10,690 nt of DNA from Duncaniella sp. (GTDB taxonomy: Bacteria > Bacteroidota > Bacteroidia > Bacteroidales > Muribaculaceae). A program made the translations under genes and the position numbers. Location: contig JAFLRW010000056.1 in the NCBI GenBank assembly GCA_022511285.1, positions 1-10,690 on the forward strand. Reading direction: 5' to 3'. Positions 1 through 5,370 of this stretch are shown here, in pieces. Position 1 is the stretch's first letter. The number at the start of each line of letters is the position of its first letter. The notes under the pieces were generated by a model. The model was not told the origin of the DNA. It saw only the letters and a program-made list of their open reading frames with translations, and made no database searches.

Positions 1-164
1 CCTTACCAACATTTCTTATGATGGGGCTCGGCTCATTATTCTTTGTAATTCAAGGAATAATTCAGCATATTTGGTCTTTAGCTCTCGCAAATACAATAAC
101 TCTCATTTGTTCCGCCATTATTTTTGGCATTAAGGTTCTGAATGATAGGAAAAACAAAAGATGA
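1..164 (+). CDS. C-terminal end of a small integral membrane protein (partial)
   Basis: An open frame enters from the left edge (first complete codon at 3) and stops with TGA at 162-164, giving about 53 residues. The visible tail has two hydrophobic stretches, roughly residues 4-22 (around FLMMGLGSLFFVIQG) and 28-48 (around ANTITLICSAIIFGI), followed by a short basic end (NDRKNKR). This is the pattern of a two-helix or larger inner-membrane protein with a cytoplasmic basic C-terminus. The start lies outside the window, so the family cannot be judged. The TGA overlaps an ATG (ATGA at 161-164) that opens only a 10-codon frame. The composition is AT-rich like the rest of the left region. The competing minus-strand frame at 62-256 lacks any such protein-like pattern. 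Confidence 0.5.
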   Translation, partial: LPTFLMMGLGSLFFVIQGIIQHIWSLALANTITLICSAIIFGIKVLNDRKNKR

Positions 165-201
165 AAAAAGTAATACTTCTTATAGGGAAGTAGGACACTA
201 A

Positions 202-327
202 ATGAAAATGGTAATAATCGCAATTTTAATCTTATACGTTCTCGGAATTCAATCAAAGGCCAATATTTTCGATGGAAAAGACCAAATTACCATGTTTGGT
301 ATTTTTATAATCAGGCATCTTTTTTAA
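202..327 (+). CDS. Short membrane-anchored ORF, 3' end overwritten by the direct repeat
   Basis: ATG at 202 opens a 41-codon frame ending in TAA at 325-327. The product begins with a hydrophobic segment (MVIIAILILYVLGI, about residues 3-16), continues through a polar stretch (SKANIFDGKDQITM) and starts a second hydrophobic segment (FGIFII). The last five codons, including the stop, lie inside direct-repeat copy 1, which begins at 313. The second hydrophobic segment is therefore cut short just as it begins. I infer that this is the 5' remnant of a longer small membrane protein truncated by the repeat junction. It may be cotranscribed with the upstream partial gene, 37 bp away. No family is recognised, and a chance ORF remains possible. 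Confidence 0.35.
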   Translation: MKMVIIAILILYVLGIQSKANIFDGKDQITMFGIFIIRHLF

Positions 328-435
328 CAAGTGGTATTTGAACCTAAATGTTAGTACACGCCCCTAAAAGTTTATTGATAAGTATCTGTATATTAGCGAT
401 ATAATGGCTAAAAGGTCTGACCTCGGTCGGATCAC
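313..435 (+). repeat. Direct repeat, copy 1 (~123 bp)
   Basis: This segment matches 2603-2724 in the same orientation, with six substitutions (353, 397, 398 and the three bases 422-424) and one extra base in the G pair at 414-415, about 94% identity. It starts at AGGCATCTTTTTTAAC and ends at GGTCGGATCAC. The last third encodes the start of a small reading frame (ATG at 404). A short hairpin, TCTGAC/GTCGGA at 416-431, is kept in both copies while its 4-base loop differs. No recognised insertion-sequence end, tRNA or attC core is seen. The left edge of the repeat cuts into the ORF at 202-327, which suggests a recombination junction. Confidence 0.9.
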
Positions 436-520
436 AAAAATACGGTTCATAGTTCAATCCTGTGAGCCTTTTTTGTATGTAGCTGCAATACTCCACCTTT
501 ATAAGCTCAGTTTTTTGTAA
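404..520 (+). CDS. Candidate 38-residue small protein whose start lies in the repeat
   Basis: ATG at 404 opens 38 codons ending at TAA 518-520. The N-terminus, MAKRSDLGRIT, lies inside direct-repeat copy 1; the remainder (KIRFIVQSCEPFLY and a hydrophobic tail) lies outside it. After copy 2 the sequence can be aligned without gaps for another ~44 bases, and the shared residues in the corrected frame are Q-S and F-(L/M)-Y. This suggests that the homology continues at protein level beyond the conserved repeat. The copy 2 version is broken by a one-base deletion. No family is recognised. The alternative is that the conserved segment matters as DNA or RNA: GGATCACA at 429-436 can pair imperfectly with TGTGAGCC at 461-468, followed by a T-run, like a terminator. 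Confidence 0.3.
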   Translation: MAKRSDLGRITKIRFIVQSCEPFLYVAAILHLYKLSFL

Positions 521-548
521 TATATGTGGTTACAATCGTAAAAAATTG

Positions 549-556
549 TACCTTTG
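549..556 (+). promoter_or_regulatory. Putative -7 box TACCTTTG
   Basis: TACCTTTG is an exact match to the Bacteroidetes -7 consensus TAnnTTTG. It would start transcription near 563, just before the structured segment that ends in an intrinsic terminator at 736-761. No clear TTTG -33 box is present at the usual spacing, which weakens the call. Confidence 0.45.
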
Positions 557-562
557 TATTCT

Positions 563-761
563 CTTAATCGTATTTTTTTGTATGGCAGTTAAAGTTGACA
601 CCCAGAAAGAGGTAATCTGTCAGACTATTTCGACCACGAACGCTTCGGTCACAAGCTCTTTATGTTTGACTATCAGATGGGCAAACACGGTAACGTGTTC
701 CGCGTCCTCGGACCCCGGTCGTCCTCTCTCCTCCGAGCTTTCCCCACAAGGGAAGGCTTTT
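563..761 (+). ncRNA. Possible ~200-nt structured RNA, or a decayed gene fragment
   Basis: This GC-richer island in AT-rich surroundings lies between a -7 box (549-556) and a strong intrinsic terminator (736-761). Several local hairpins can be drawn: TGACA/TGTCA (596-600 with 618-622), GAC..CGAA/TTCGGTC (632-640 with 644-650), AACACG/CGTGTT closed by a GTAA (GNRA) tetraloop (684-699), and CTCGGA/TCCGAG (707-712 with 732-737). No reading frame stops before the terminator, which fits an RNA better than an intact gene. Against this, the frame starting with CAC at about 599 has codon usage like a real protein (for example FDHERFGHKLFMFDYQ), and an ATG at 582 gives MAVKVDTQKEV in another frame. A frameshifted gene remnant is therefore a serious alternative. 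No known RNA family is recognised. Confidence 0.35.
736..761 (+). terminator. Rho-independent terminator
   Basis: A 9-bp stem, AGCTTTCCC (736-744) with GGGAAGGCT (750-758) and one T-G pair, closes a 5-base CACAA loop and runs directly into TTTT (758-761). The T-run is only on the plus-strand side, so it terminates rightward transcription and cannot serve as the terminator of the leftward gene that ends at 760. Confidence 0.7.
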
Positions 762-2268
762 ATATGGTATATTTTAAAATTAAACTTTTATAAGAGTTTA
801 ATTTTTTAAGGACCTCCTCTCTTTTTCTAATCTTATTCTCTAAATCATATTTTTCAGACCTTAAATTGTCAATAAGGTCTCTTAACTCAATATACTTTGG
901 ATTATTTTTCTCAAAAGTTTCCTTAATTTTTCTTTTTTCTTCTTTATCAAAAACTCCTTTTATTCGAATTTGCAATTTATTATCAATTCGAGCAAAAGAT
1001 AGTTCACAGCTATTTAACCTACGTTCAAGTGGTTGTAATTCAGAATTAAGCTTCCTTATTTCTTGTTCTACTGGAGGTATCGCTGCTTCTACTTGAGGAT
1101 AAATTAGTCGATTCATCTCAATTATCCTCTCTATTACATCTGACACCTCGGCATATATTTCTTTAATCTTTCGTAAACTATCTAAAAATCTTAATGCACC
1201 ACTTATCTTTTCCATCTTATATATCATAGAAATTTCTTTTGGAGCGATTTTATACTGTTGCTCATCTCTTTCTAAAGCATACCATACACCAATAATTCCA
1301 ATATATCTTTCATCTCCCGGTCTTTCCTTTACTAAAAGTTCCTTTTCAAATTTTTCTTCATCGTAATTAAATATTTCTTCTAATCCTTCAATTAATCCAT
1401 TTATTTCATACATAACTTCATTATGAATAAATGAATCCGGATCTTGTAAAGCGGAATTTATAAACTTTTCTAAAAAGTTCATACAGTTATGCCAACTTTC
1501 TCGTTTATTTTTGTAAGAACGAGTACAACCTAATAGTTGAGAATATCCTGCATAATAATATCTTACCCATACGCTATATGGAAGTAAGGCTATCCCTTTA
1601 TATATAACCGTGACGTGAAAATATGATGAACTACCGAAGCAAAAATTTGTTGAAATTTTAACTGAAATATCGTCATTTATTTTATGTTCAATATTATTTT
1701 CCCTAAACTTATTGTTTCGTTGGTCTCCACAGCGTTCATGTGAAAATATGATGCTGTTCTCGGCTATATTATAATTTATCAGAGCGTTTTCATAATCATA
1801 CGCATATATATAAGGTAGAGCCGCATCAACTAACTTCTTTTTAGTCTTGTATATTTTATAATACAAATCTTCCCAAGCAGATTTGCGTGCTTCCTCAATT
1901 TTATCTCTTTTATTTTGAACATCTTTAGATAACAATTTTAATTTGTTTGCGACGCGAAGTTCAATGGCTTCATTAAGTAATTTACGATAACTAAAATAAT
2001 CAAAATCAACTGGGCTGATTGGATTGATATAACTATCCGTATATTCATGAGCTAAACAATAGGTGTATAAATTACTAAATAAGCATTTAGAAATTGCATT
2101 ATATACATCACAAGCATCTGCTGTTTCATCTTCAAGAAGCTCCAAAGCTCGTGTCATTTCTTGATAATGCCTATTTATTGCAAATTCTTCAACTGCAACC
2201 TTGTCGCCTCTGTTTATTAGAGCAACAATATAATCGTAATTTACTCCATTCTTTATTTTGTTTTCCAT
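760..2268 (-). CDS. Orphan 502-residue protein with C-terminal coiled coil
   Basis: This is the only long gene of the left region and it is markedly AT-rich. ATG at 2268 lies 22 bases downstream of a -7 box (2291-2298, minus strand). There is no signal peptide or membrane segment, so it is probably cytoplasmic. Residues 1-70 look helical. Residues ~100-150 are charged and helical. Residues ~200-275 form a distinctive core rich in aromatics, with STNFCFGSSSYF, IALLPYSVWVRYYYA and a TR.Y...R..W motif; the alternating hydrophobic pattern suggests a beta-rich domain. Residues ~362-420 and ~440-490 are Lys/Glu-rich heptad-like helices, likely a coiled coil. No nuclease, ATPase or other catalytic motif is visible. 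It is bracketed by direct repeats, so transfer is likely. The function is unknown; a defence or element-maintenance role is only a guess from context. Confidence 0.85.
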   Translation of the reverse strand: MENKIKNGVNYDYIVALINRGDKVAVEEFAINRHYQEMTRALELLEDETADACDVYNAISKCLFSNLYTYCLAHEYTDSYINPISPVDFDYFSYRKLLNEAIELRVANKLKLLSKDVQNKRDKIEEARKSAWEDLYYKIYKTKKKLVDAALPYIYAYDYENALINYNIAENSIIFSHERCGDQRNNKFRENNIEHKINDDISVKISTNFCFGSSSYFHVTVIYKGIALLPYSVWVRYYYAGYSQLLGCTRSYKNKRESWHNCMNFLEKFINSALQDPDSFIHNEVMYEINGLIEGLEEIFNYDEEKFEKELLVKERPGDERYIGIIGVWYALERDEQQYKIAPKEISMIYKMEKISGALRFLDSLRKIKEIYAEVSDVIERIIEMNRLIYPQVEAAIPPVEQEIRKLNSELQPLERRLNSCELSFARIDNKLQIRIKGVFDKEEKRKIKETFEKNNPKYIELRDLIDNLRSEKYDLENKIRKREEVLKKLNSYKSLILKYTI

Positions 2269-2274
2269 ATAGGT

Positions 2275-2298
2275 CGATGTAATTTCATCGCAAATTTA
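2275..2298 (-). promoter_or_regulatory. Promoter and leader hairpin of the 502-residue gene
   Basis: On the minus strand, TAAATTTG (2291-2298) matches TAnnTTTG exactly and sits 22 bases before the ATG at 2268. The short leader contains a small inverted repeat, CGATG (2275-2279) with CATCG (2286-2290), close to the expected transcription start. No convincing -33 TTTG is seen. Confidence 0.5.
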
Positions 2299-2347
2299 GA
2301 TATTTAATTTGAAAAATATTGTCTTTTACTCCTTATAATTAGCGGTA

Positions 2348-2355
2348 TAATTTTG
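2348..2355 (+). promoter_or_regulatory. Putative -7 box TAATTTTG, divergent from the 502-residue gene
   Basis: TAATTTTG matches TAnnTTTG and lies 22 bases before the ATG at 2377 of the small remnant. It points rightward, so the interval 2291-2355 would hold two divergent promoters. The TTTT at 2324-2327 is at a suitable -33 distance but is not a perfect TTTG. Confidence 0.4.
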
Positions 2356-2376
2356 TGGTATAAGCATAATTACGCC

Positions 2377-2526
2377 ATGTCTAAAACCGCATACCACTTA
2401 TAATTCAAAGGCTTTGTCAGGGGTGCCGACTTCAACCGCAAGGCCGTCGATGAAATACTTACAAAAAACCAGGGCAACCCGATTATGAGAATGTACCAAT
2501 ATTGCTATTTTATGCTAAATTTATAA
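2377..2526 (+). pseudogene. Small gene remnant, possibly the N-terminus of a phage-type ClpP-like protease
   Basis: ATG at 2377 opens a 49-codon frame with a single internal TAA at 2401-2403 (codon 9) and a final TAA at 2524-2526. Reading through the internal stop gives MSKTAYHL, then KGFVRGADFNRKAVDEIL and NQGNPIMRM. The codons in that middle stretch are much more GC-rich than the surroundings. From memory, the pattern YHL.(K)G(F/Y)V.G.DF....VD.IL.KN...(V/I) resembles the start of Bacteroidetes phage or prophage ClpP-like (S14) proteases, which continue into a nucleophile-bearing core. That core is absent here, because the frame runs into AT-rich filler after about codon 40. A nonfunctional fragment is the best reading, and the family assignment is tentative. 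Confidence 0.4.
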
Positions 2527-2602
2527 TAAAGATTGAATTCGGTGAATTTATAGTTAAATAGTGTTTAGTATAGTATTAAATAGTATAGGAATTGTTAAAA
2601 TT

Positions 2603-2724
2603 AGGCATCTTTTTTAACAAGTGGTATTTGAACCTAAATGTTGGTACACGCCCCTAAAAGTTTATTGATAAGTATCTGTATATTAGTAATATAATGGCTA
2701 AAAGTCTGACATAGGTCGGATCAC
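2603..2724 (+). repeat. Direct repeat, copy 2 (~122 bp)
   Basis: This is the second copy of the repeat at 313-435, same orientation, 2,290 bp away. One base is missing in the AAAAGG run (AAAAG at 2700-2704). The copy begins after an AT-rich stretch with short TAGTAT-like iterations (about 2560-2590), so the sequences to the left of the two copies are unrelated. The right boundary of near-identity is GGTCGGATCAC in both. It marks the right edge of the unit that holds the orphan gene. Confidence 0.9.
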
Positions 2725-2782
2725 GAATGAGGGAAGTAGTTGTCAATCAATTGCTTCCTTTATGTATGCTCAAGGAGTATAG
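2694..2782 (+). pseudogene. Frameshifted copy of the repeat-borne small ORF
   Basis: ATG at 2694 corresponds to the ATG at 404 but reaches TAG at 2712-2714 after six codons, because one base is missing relative to copy 1. Restoring the frame gives MAK, SDIGRIT, then NEGSSCQSIASFMY up to TAG at 2780-2782. The L-to-I change (DLGRIT to DIGRIT) and the shared QS and F.Y spacing with copy 1 support a common small gene. The segment AGGGAAGTAGTTG (2729-2741) with CAATTGCTTCCTT (2747-2759) can also fold as a long hairpin with G-T pairs, so an RNA or terminator role cannot be excluded. Confidence 0.3.
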
Positions 2783-2812
2783 GATATTTATTGTGCCGAA
2801 ACTATCCTTGAG
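2769..2812. repeat. Inverted repeat between the accessory region and the core genes
   Basis: CTCAAGGA followed by TAG (2769-2782, with a 3-base bulge) pairs with CTATCCTTGAG (2802-2812) around a 19-base loop. No T-run follows on either strand, so it is not an obvious intrinsic terminator. Apart from the repeat end, this hairpin and the promoter, nothing else is seen between 2783 and 2892. Confidence 0.45.
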
Positions 2813-2840
2813 ATAAAAAGGATAATTCGATTGTGAATAA

Positions 2841-2873
2841 TTGCTGTAGTTAGCGGTAAAATTCTTAACTTTG
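2841..2873 (+). promoter_or_regulatory. Promoter of the serine acetyltransferase gene
   Basis: TAACTTTG at 2866-2873 matches the Bacteroidetes -7 consensus TAnnTTTG exactly. A TTG at 2841-2843 lies 22 bases upstream, close to the usual -33 position. Transcription would begin near 2880, giving a leader of only about a dozen bases before the ATG at 2893. It is the only clear promoter for the rightward gene run. Confidence 0.65.
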
Positions 2874-2892
2874 CATACGCAAACTGAGAATT

Positions 2893-3813
2893 ATGGATTG
2901 TTACGGAGCATTATCACAAACGGAAGTGATAGATGGTGCCATTGACAGGTTGTGCAATTATGCAAATATGCACTATGTGTGTCCGCGGCGCAATAAGGAG
3001 GGGGAACCTCTTCTCTCCAACGGCTGTGTGCGGAGTATAGTGCGTCTGGCGTGCGGACTAATGTTTCCGGGATTCTGGGACGAGAATGTGGTCTCAGCCA
3101 CTGAGCCTAGAGCCCAGATGGTGGCTGACTGCTATGAATTGCAACGCTTGCTCTATCATCAGATTTGTGCTTCGCTGTGGTTTTCCGACAAAGATTGTTC
3201 GCGCACTCCGGAGTCAATCGAACAGGAAGCAGCGAGATATACAGTGCAATTTATAGAGATGCTTCCGGAGCTTCGTGGGCTTTTGGAGATGGATGTGGAT
3301 GCCACGTTTCTTGGGGATCCCGCGGCCACGTCGACCCACGAAGTAATCGTGTGCTATCCAGGTGTACGCGCAACGATGAGTTATCGTATAGCCCACGCTC
3401 TGCTGACAATCGGGGTGCCTATTCTTCCGCGGATGATTTCGGAGCAAGCACACTCAGACACCGGGATTGATATCCATCCCGGTGCCACGATAGGGCGTTC
3501 GTTTTTCATTGACCACGGCACGGGTGTGGTGATAGGAGCGACTGCAATAATTGGCGATAATGTGAAAATCTATCAGGGAGTCACACTTGGAGCTCGCAGT
3601 TTTGTCAAAGATGAGCACAACAACCCGGTCAAAGGAGTAGAGCGACATCCTATCATAGGCAATGATGTGATTATATACGCCAATACCACTATCCTTGGGC
3701 GTATCACCGTTGGTGATGGCGCCGTGATAGGGGGCAACCTGTGGGTCACCTCGCCTGTATCTCCCGGGGAGAGGCTTGTTCAGGCTAATCCTGAGAATTT
3801 CCGCAAGTTGTGA
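2893..3813 (+). CDS. cysE: Serine O-acetyltransferase (EpsC/CysE type)
   Basis: It acetylates L-serine with acetyl-CoA to O-acetylserine, the first step of cysteine synthesis, in the cytoplasm. The 306 residues comprise an N-terminal alpha-helical domain (about 1-185) and a C-terminal left-handed parallel beta-helix of hexapeptide repeats (about 191-292). Visible active-site elements are DIHP (D193, H195), DHGTG (D207, H208; H208 corresponds to the catalytic His158 of E. coli) and RHP (H252). The insert between TLGARSF and the RHP motif is longer than in E. coli, as in the EpsC-like Bacteroidetes enzymes. The usual VGETA motif reads IGATA, so the Glu eight residues after the catalytic His is Ala216. 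The ATG at 2893 follows a good promoter. The methyltransferase gene follows after 36 bp, with which it may be cotranscribed. No sulfur-related neighbour is present. Confidence 0.93.
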   Translation: MDCYGALSQTEVIDGAIDRLCNYANMHYVCPRRNKEGEPLLSNGCVRSIVRLACGLMFPGFWDENVVSATEPRAQMVADCYELQRLLYHQICASLWFSDKDCSRTPESIEQEAARYTVQFIEMLPELRGLLEMDVDATFLGDPAATSTHEVIVCYPGVRATMSYRIAHALLTIGVPILPRMISEQAHSDTGIDIHPGATIGRSFFIDHGTGVVIGATAIIGDNVKIYQGVTLGARSFVKDEHNNPVKGVERHPIIGNDVIIYANTTILGRITVGDGAVIGGNLWVTSPVSPGERLVQANPENFRKL

Positions 3814-3849
3814 ATAATAGTAGTAACAGTTACGCAATAAATTGATATA

Positions 3850-5322
3850 ATGGCTTTTGAATTAGTAGCAAAGACTCTAATGGGTCTCGAAGATGTACTT
3901 GCCGAGGAGCTTCGCTCGCTTGGCGCTGCATCTGTGGCTCCCGGGCGACGTATGGTGTCGTTTGAAGGGGATCTTGAGATGATGTATCGTGCTAATGTGT
4001 GGTGCAGGACAGCTCTGTGTATCCTCAAACCTATTTATAAGTTTACCGCTGCGGACACAGACTCGCTATACGAAATAGTCAAGGAATATGACTGGGGCTC
4101 GGTGTTGAGTTTGAATAAGAATTTTTCAATCGATGCTACGGTCAACTCCCACGTGTTCACCCACTCTCATTTTGTGGTATACCGTGTGAAGGATGCTATA
4201 GTAGACTGGTTCAAGGACCGCTATGGCGAAGGAAAACGTCCAAAAGTCTGTGTCAGCGGAGAGGCTGATGTGAAAATCAATGTCCATATAGATGGAGAGC
4301 GCGTCACACTGTCACTGAACTCATCGGGGGAGTCGCTTCATAAGCGAGGATGGCGAGTGAAGCAGACAGAGGCCCCTATCAATGAGGTTTTGGCTGCGGG
4401 AATCATCTTAAAAAGCGGATGGCGAGGTGAGAGTCCGTTTGTCGATCCGATGTGCGGGTCGGGCACCTTCTTAATTGAGGCGGCAATGATAGCAGCCGAC
4501 ATTGCGCCCGGCTCATACCGTAAGGGGTGGGCGTTTGAGAATTGGCGTGATTTTGACAGCGAGTTACTTGAACGTGTTATGGCTCTTAGGCCACGCCGCA
4601 CAGAAATTACGACAAAAATCTATGGTGCCGATATTTCTCCTCGAGCTATCTCAGTAGCCGAAGGGAATGTGCTCTCGGCCGGAGTAGATGATATTGTGAG
4701 CCTGCGCACTCGCTCCATCCGCCAGTGGGAGGAGGCTCCGGGCAATGGCACTCAGGGCATTGTGGTCACTAATCCGCCTTATGGTGAACGTATCAATCCG
4801 GAGGATATCAACGATCTGTATCGTGCGCTCGGCACTAAATTGAAACGAGTGTTCGTGGGCTGGCACGCTTGGGTCATCTCATCCAATATTGATTGCCTGA
4901 ATAAGATTGGCCTCACTCCTTCACGCTCTGAAGAAACGCAAAATGGAGGGATCAACTGCCTGCTACGCGAATATGTCACTTTTGAGGGGACCAAGGAAGC
5001 GTTTCGCCGTCAGGGCGGTGTGGTAAAGAGCTCTGTCGGCAATAATGATGTGAAGCCTCGCAGGCAAGCGCGAAAGACAGATGAGCAGTGGCGCCGCGAT
5101 GCCGACAAAAAGGGCCTCGGGGGCAAGAAAAGCGAACGCCGCCGCGAGCCTAAAGAAGAGAATAACCGTCCGAGCGAGGCAGAGGAGCTGCTGTCGCGCC
5201 GCCGCAATGTGAGACTGCTGAAACAGATCAGCAAAGGGCCTTCCACGCCATCGCTACCAGCAACAGAGGGCACATTTATGCGCACTCGTCGTCGGTGGAA
5301 ACGTCCCGACAGCCAAGATTGA
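3850..5322 (+). CDS. THUMP-domain 23S rRNA guanine-N2 methyltransferase, RlmL type
   Basis: It is predicted to methylate a guanine N2 in 23S rRNA using S-adenosylmethionine, by analogy with the N-terminal half of E. coli RlmL (m2G2445). Residues ~1-60 form the ferredoxin-like N-terminal domain and ~60-160 the THUMP RNA-binding domain. Residues ~175-380 form the Rossmann methyltransferase domain, with motif I DPMCGSGTF (199-207), an acidic motif GADIS (259-263) and the catalytic NPPYGERI (308-315). Unlike E. coli RlmL there is no second (RlmK) methyltransferase domain. Instead residues ~385-490 are a hydrophilic, Arg/Lys-rich, low-complexity tail (for example KKSERRREPKEENNR), probably a disordered rRNA-binding extension. 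The ATG at 3850 aligns with the usual family N-terminus (MAFELVAKTLMGLEDVLAEE). The exact target nucleotide is inferred from the family. Confidence 0.88.
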   Translation: MAFELVAKTLMGLEDVLAEELRSLGAASVAPGRRMVSFEGDLEMMYRANVWCRTALCILKPIYKFTAADTDSLYEIVKEYDWGSVLSLNKNFSIDATVNSHVFTHSHFVVYRVKDAIVDWFKDRYGEGKRPKVCVSGEADVKINVHIDGERVTLSLNSSGESLHKRGWRVKQTEAPINEVLAAGIILKSGWRGESPFVDPMCGSGTFLIEAAMIAADIAPGSYRKGWAFENWRDFDSELLERVMALRPRRTEITTKIYGADISPRAISVAEGNVLSAGVDDIVSLRTRSIRQWEEAPGNGTQGIVVTNPPYGERINPEDINDLYRALGTKLKRVFVGWHAWVISSNIDCLNKIGLTPSRSEETQNGGINCLLREYVTFEGTKEAFRRQGGVVKSSVGNNDVKPRRQARKTDEQWRRDADKKGLGGKKSERRREPKEENNRPSEAEELLSRRRNVRLLKQISKGPSTPSLPATEGTFMRTRRRWKRPDSQD

Positions 5323-5370
5323 ATTTTACTCACTCATACATCACCATATATCCCATAAAAAATATCCAAT

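Noticed and set aside
62..256. 64-codon minus-strand frame
   Set aside because: It overlaps the plus-strand membrane-protein tail, lacks a promoter, and reads as an antisense translation rich in F, R and L.
313..435. Integron attC or insertion-sequence terminal repeat
   Set aside because: The copies are in direct orientation, no attC core sites or terminal inverted repeats are visible, and no integrase or transposase is encoded in the window.
404..471. tRNA-like fold: a GGCT/AGCC end pair and a CATAG-TTCAATC-CTGTG T-arm-like hairpin
   Set aside because: The span is under 70 nt, there is no acceptable D-arm or anticodon arm, and copy 2 does not preserve the T-arm sequence.
2342..2397. Crossing inverted repeats (GCGGT with ACCGC, and GTGGTAT with ATACCAC) suggesting a pseudoknot
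   Set aside because: The stems are 5 and 7 bp with long loops and lie over a promoter region; this is consistent with chance in AT-rich sequence.
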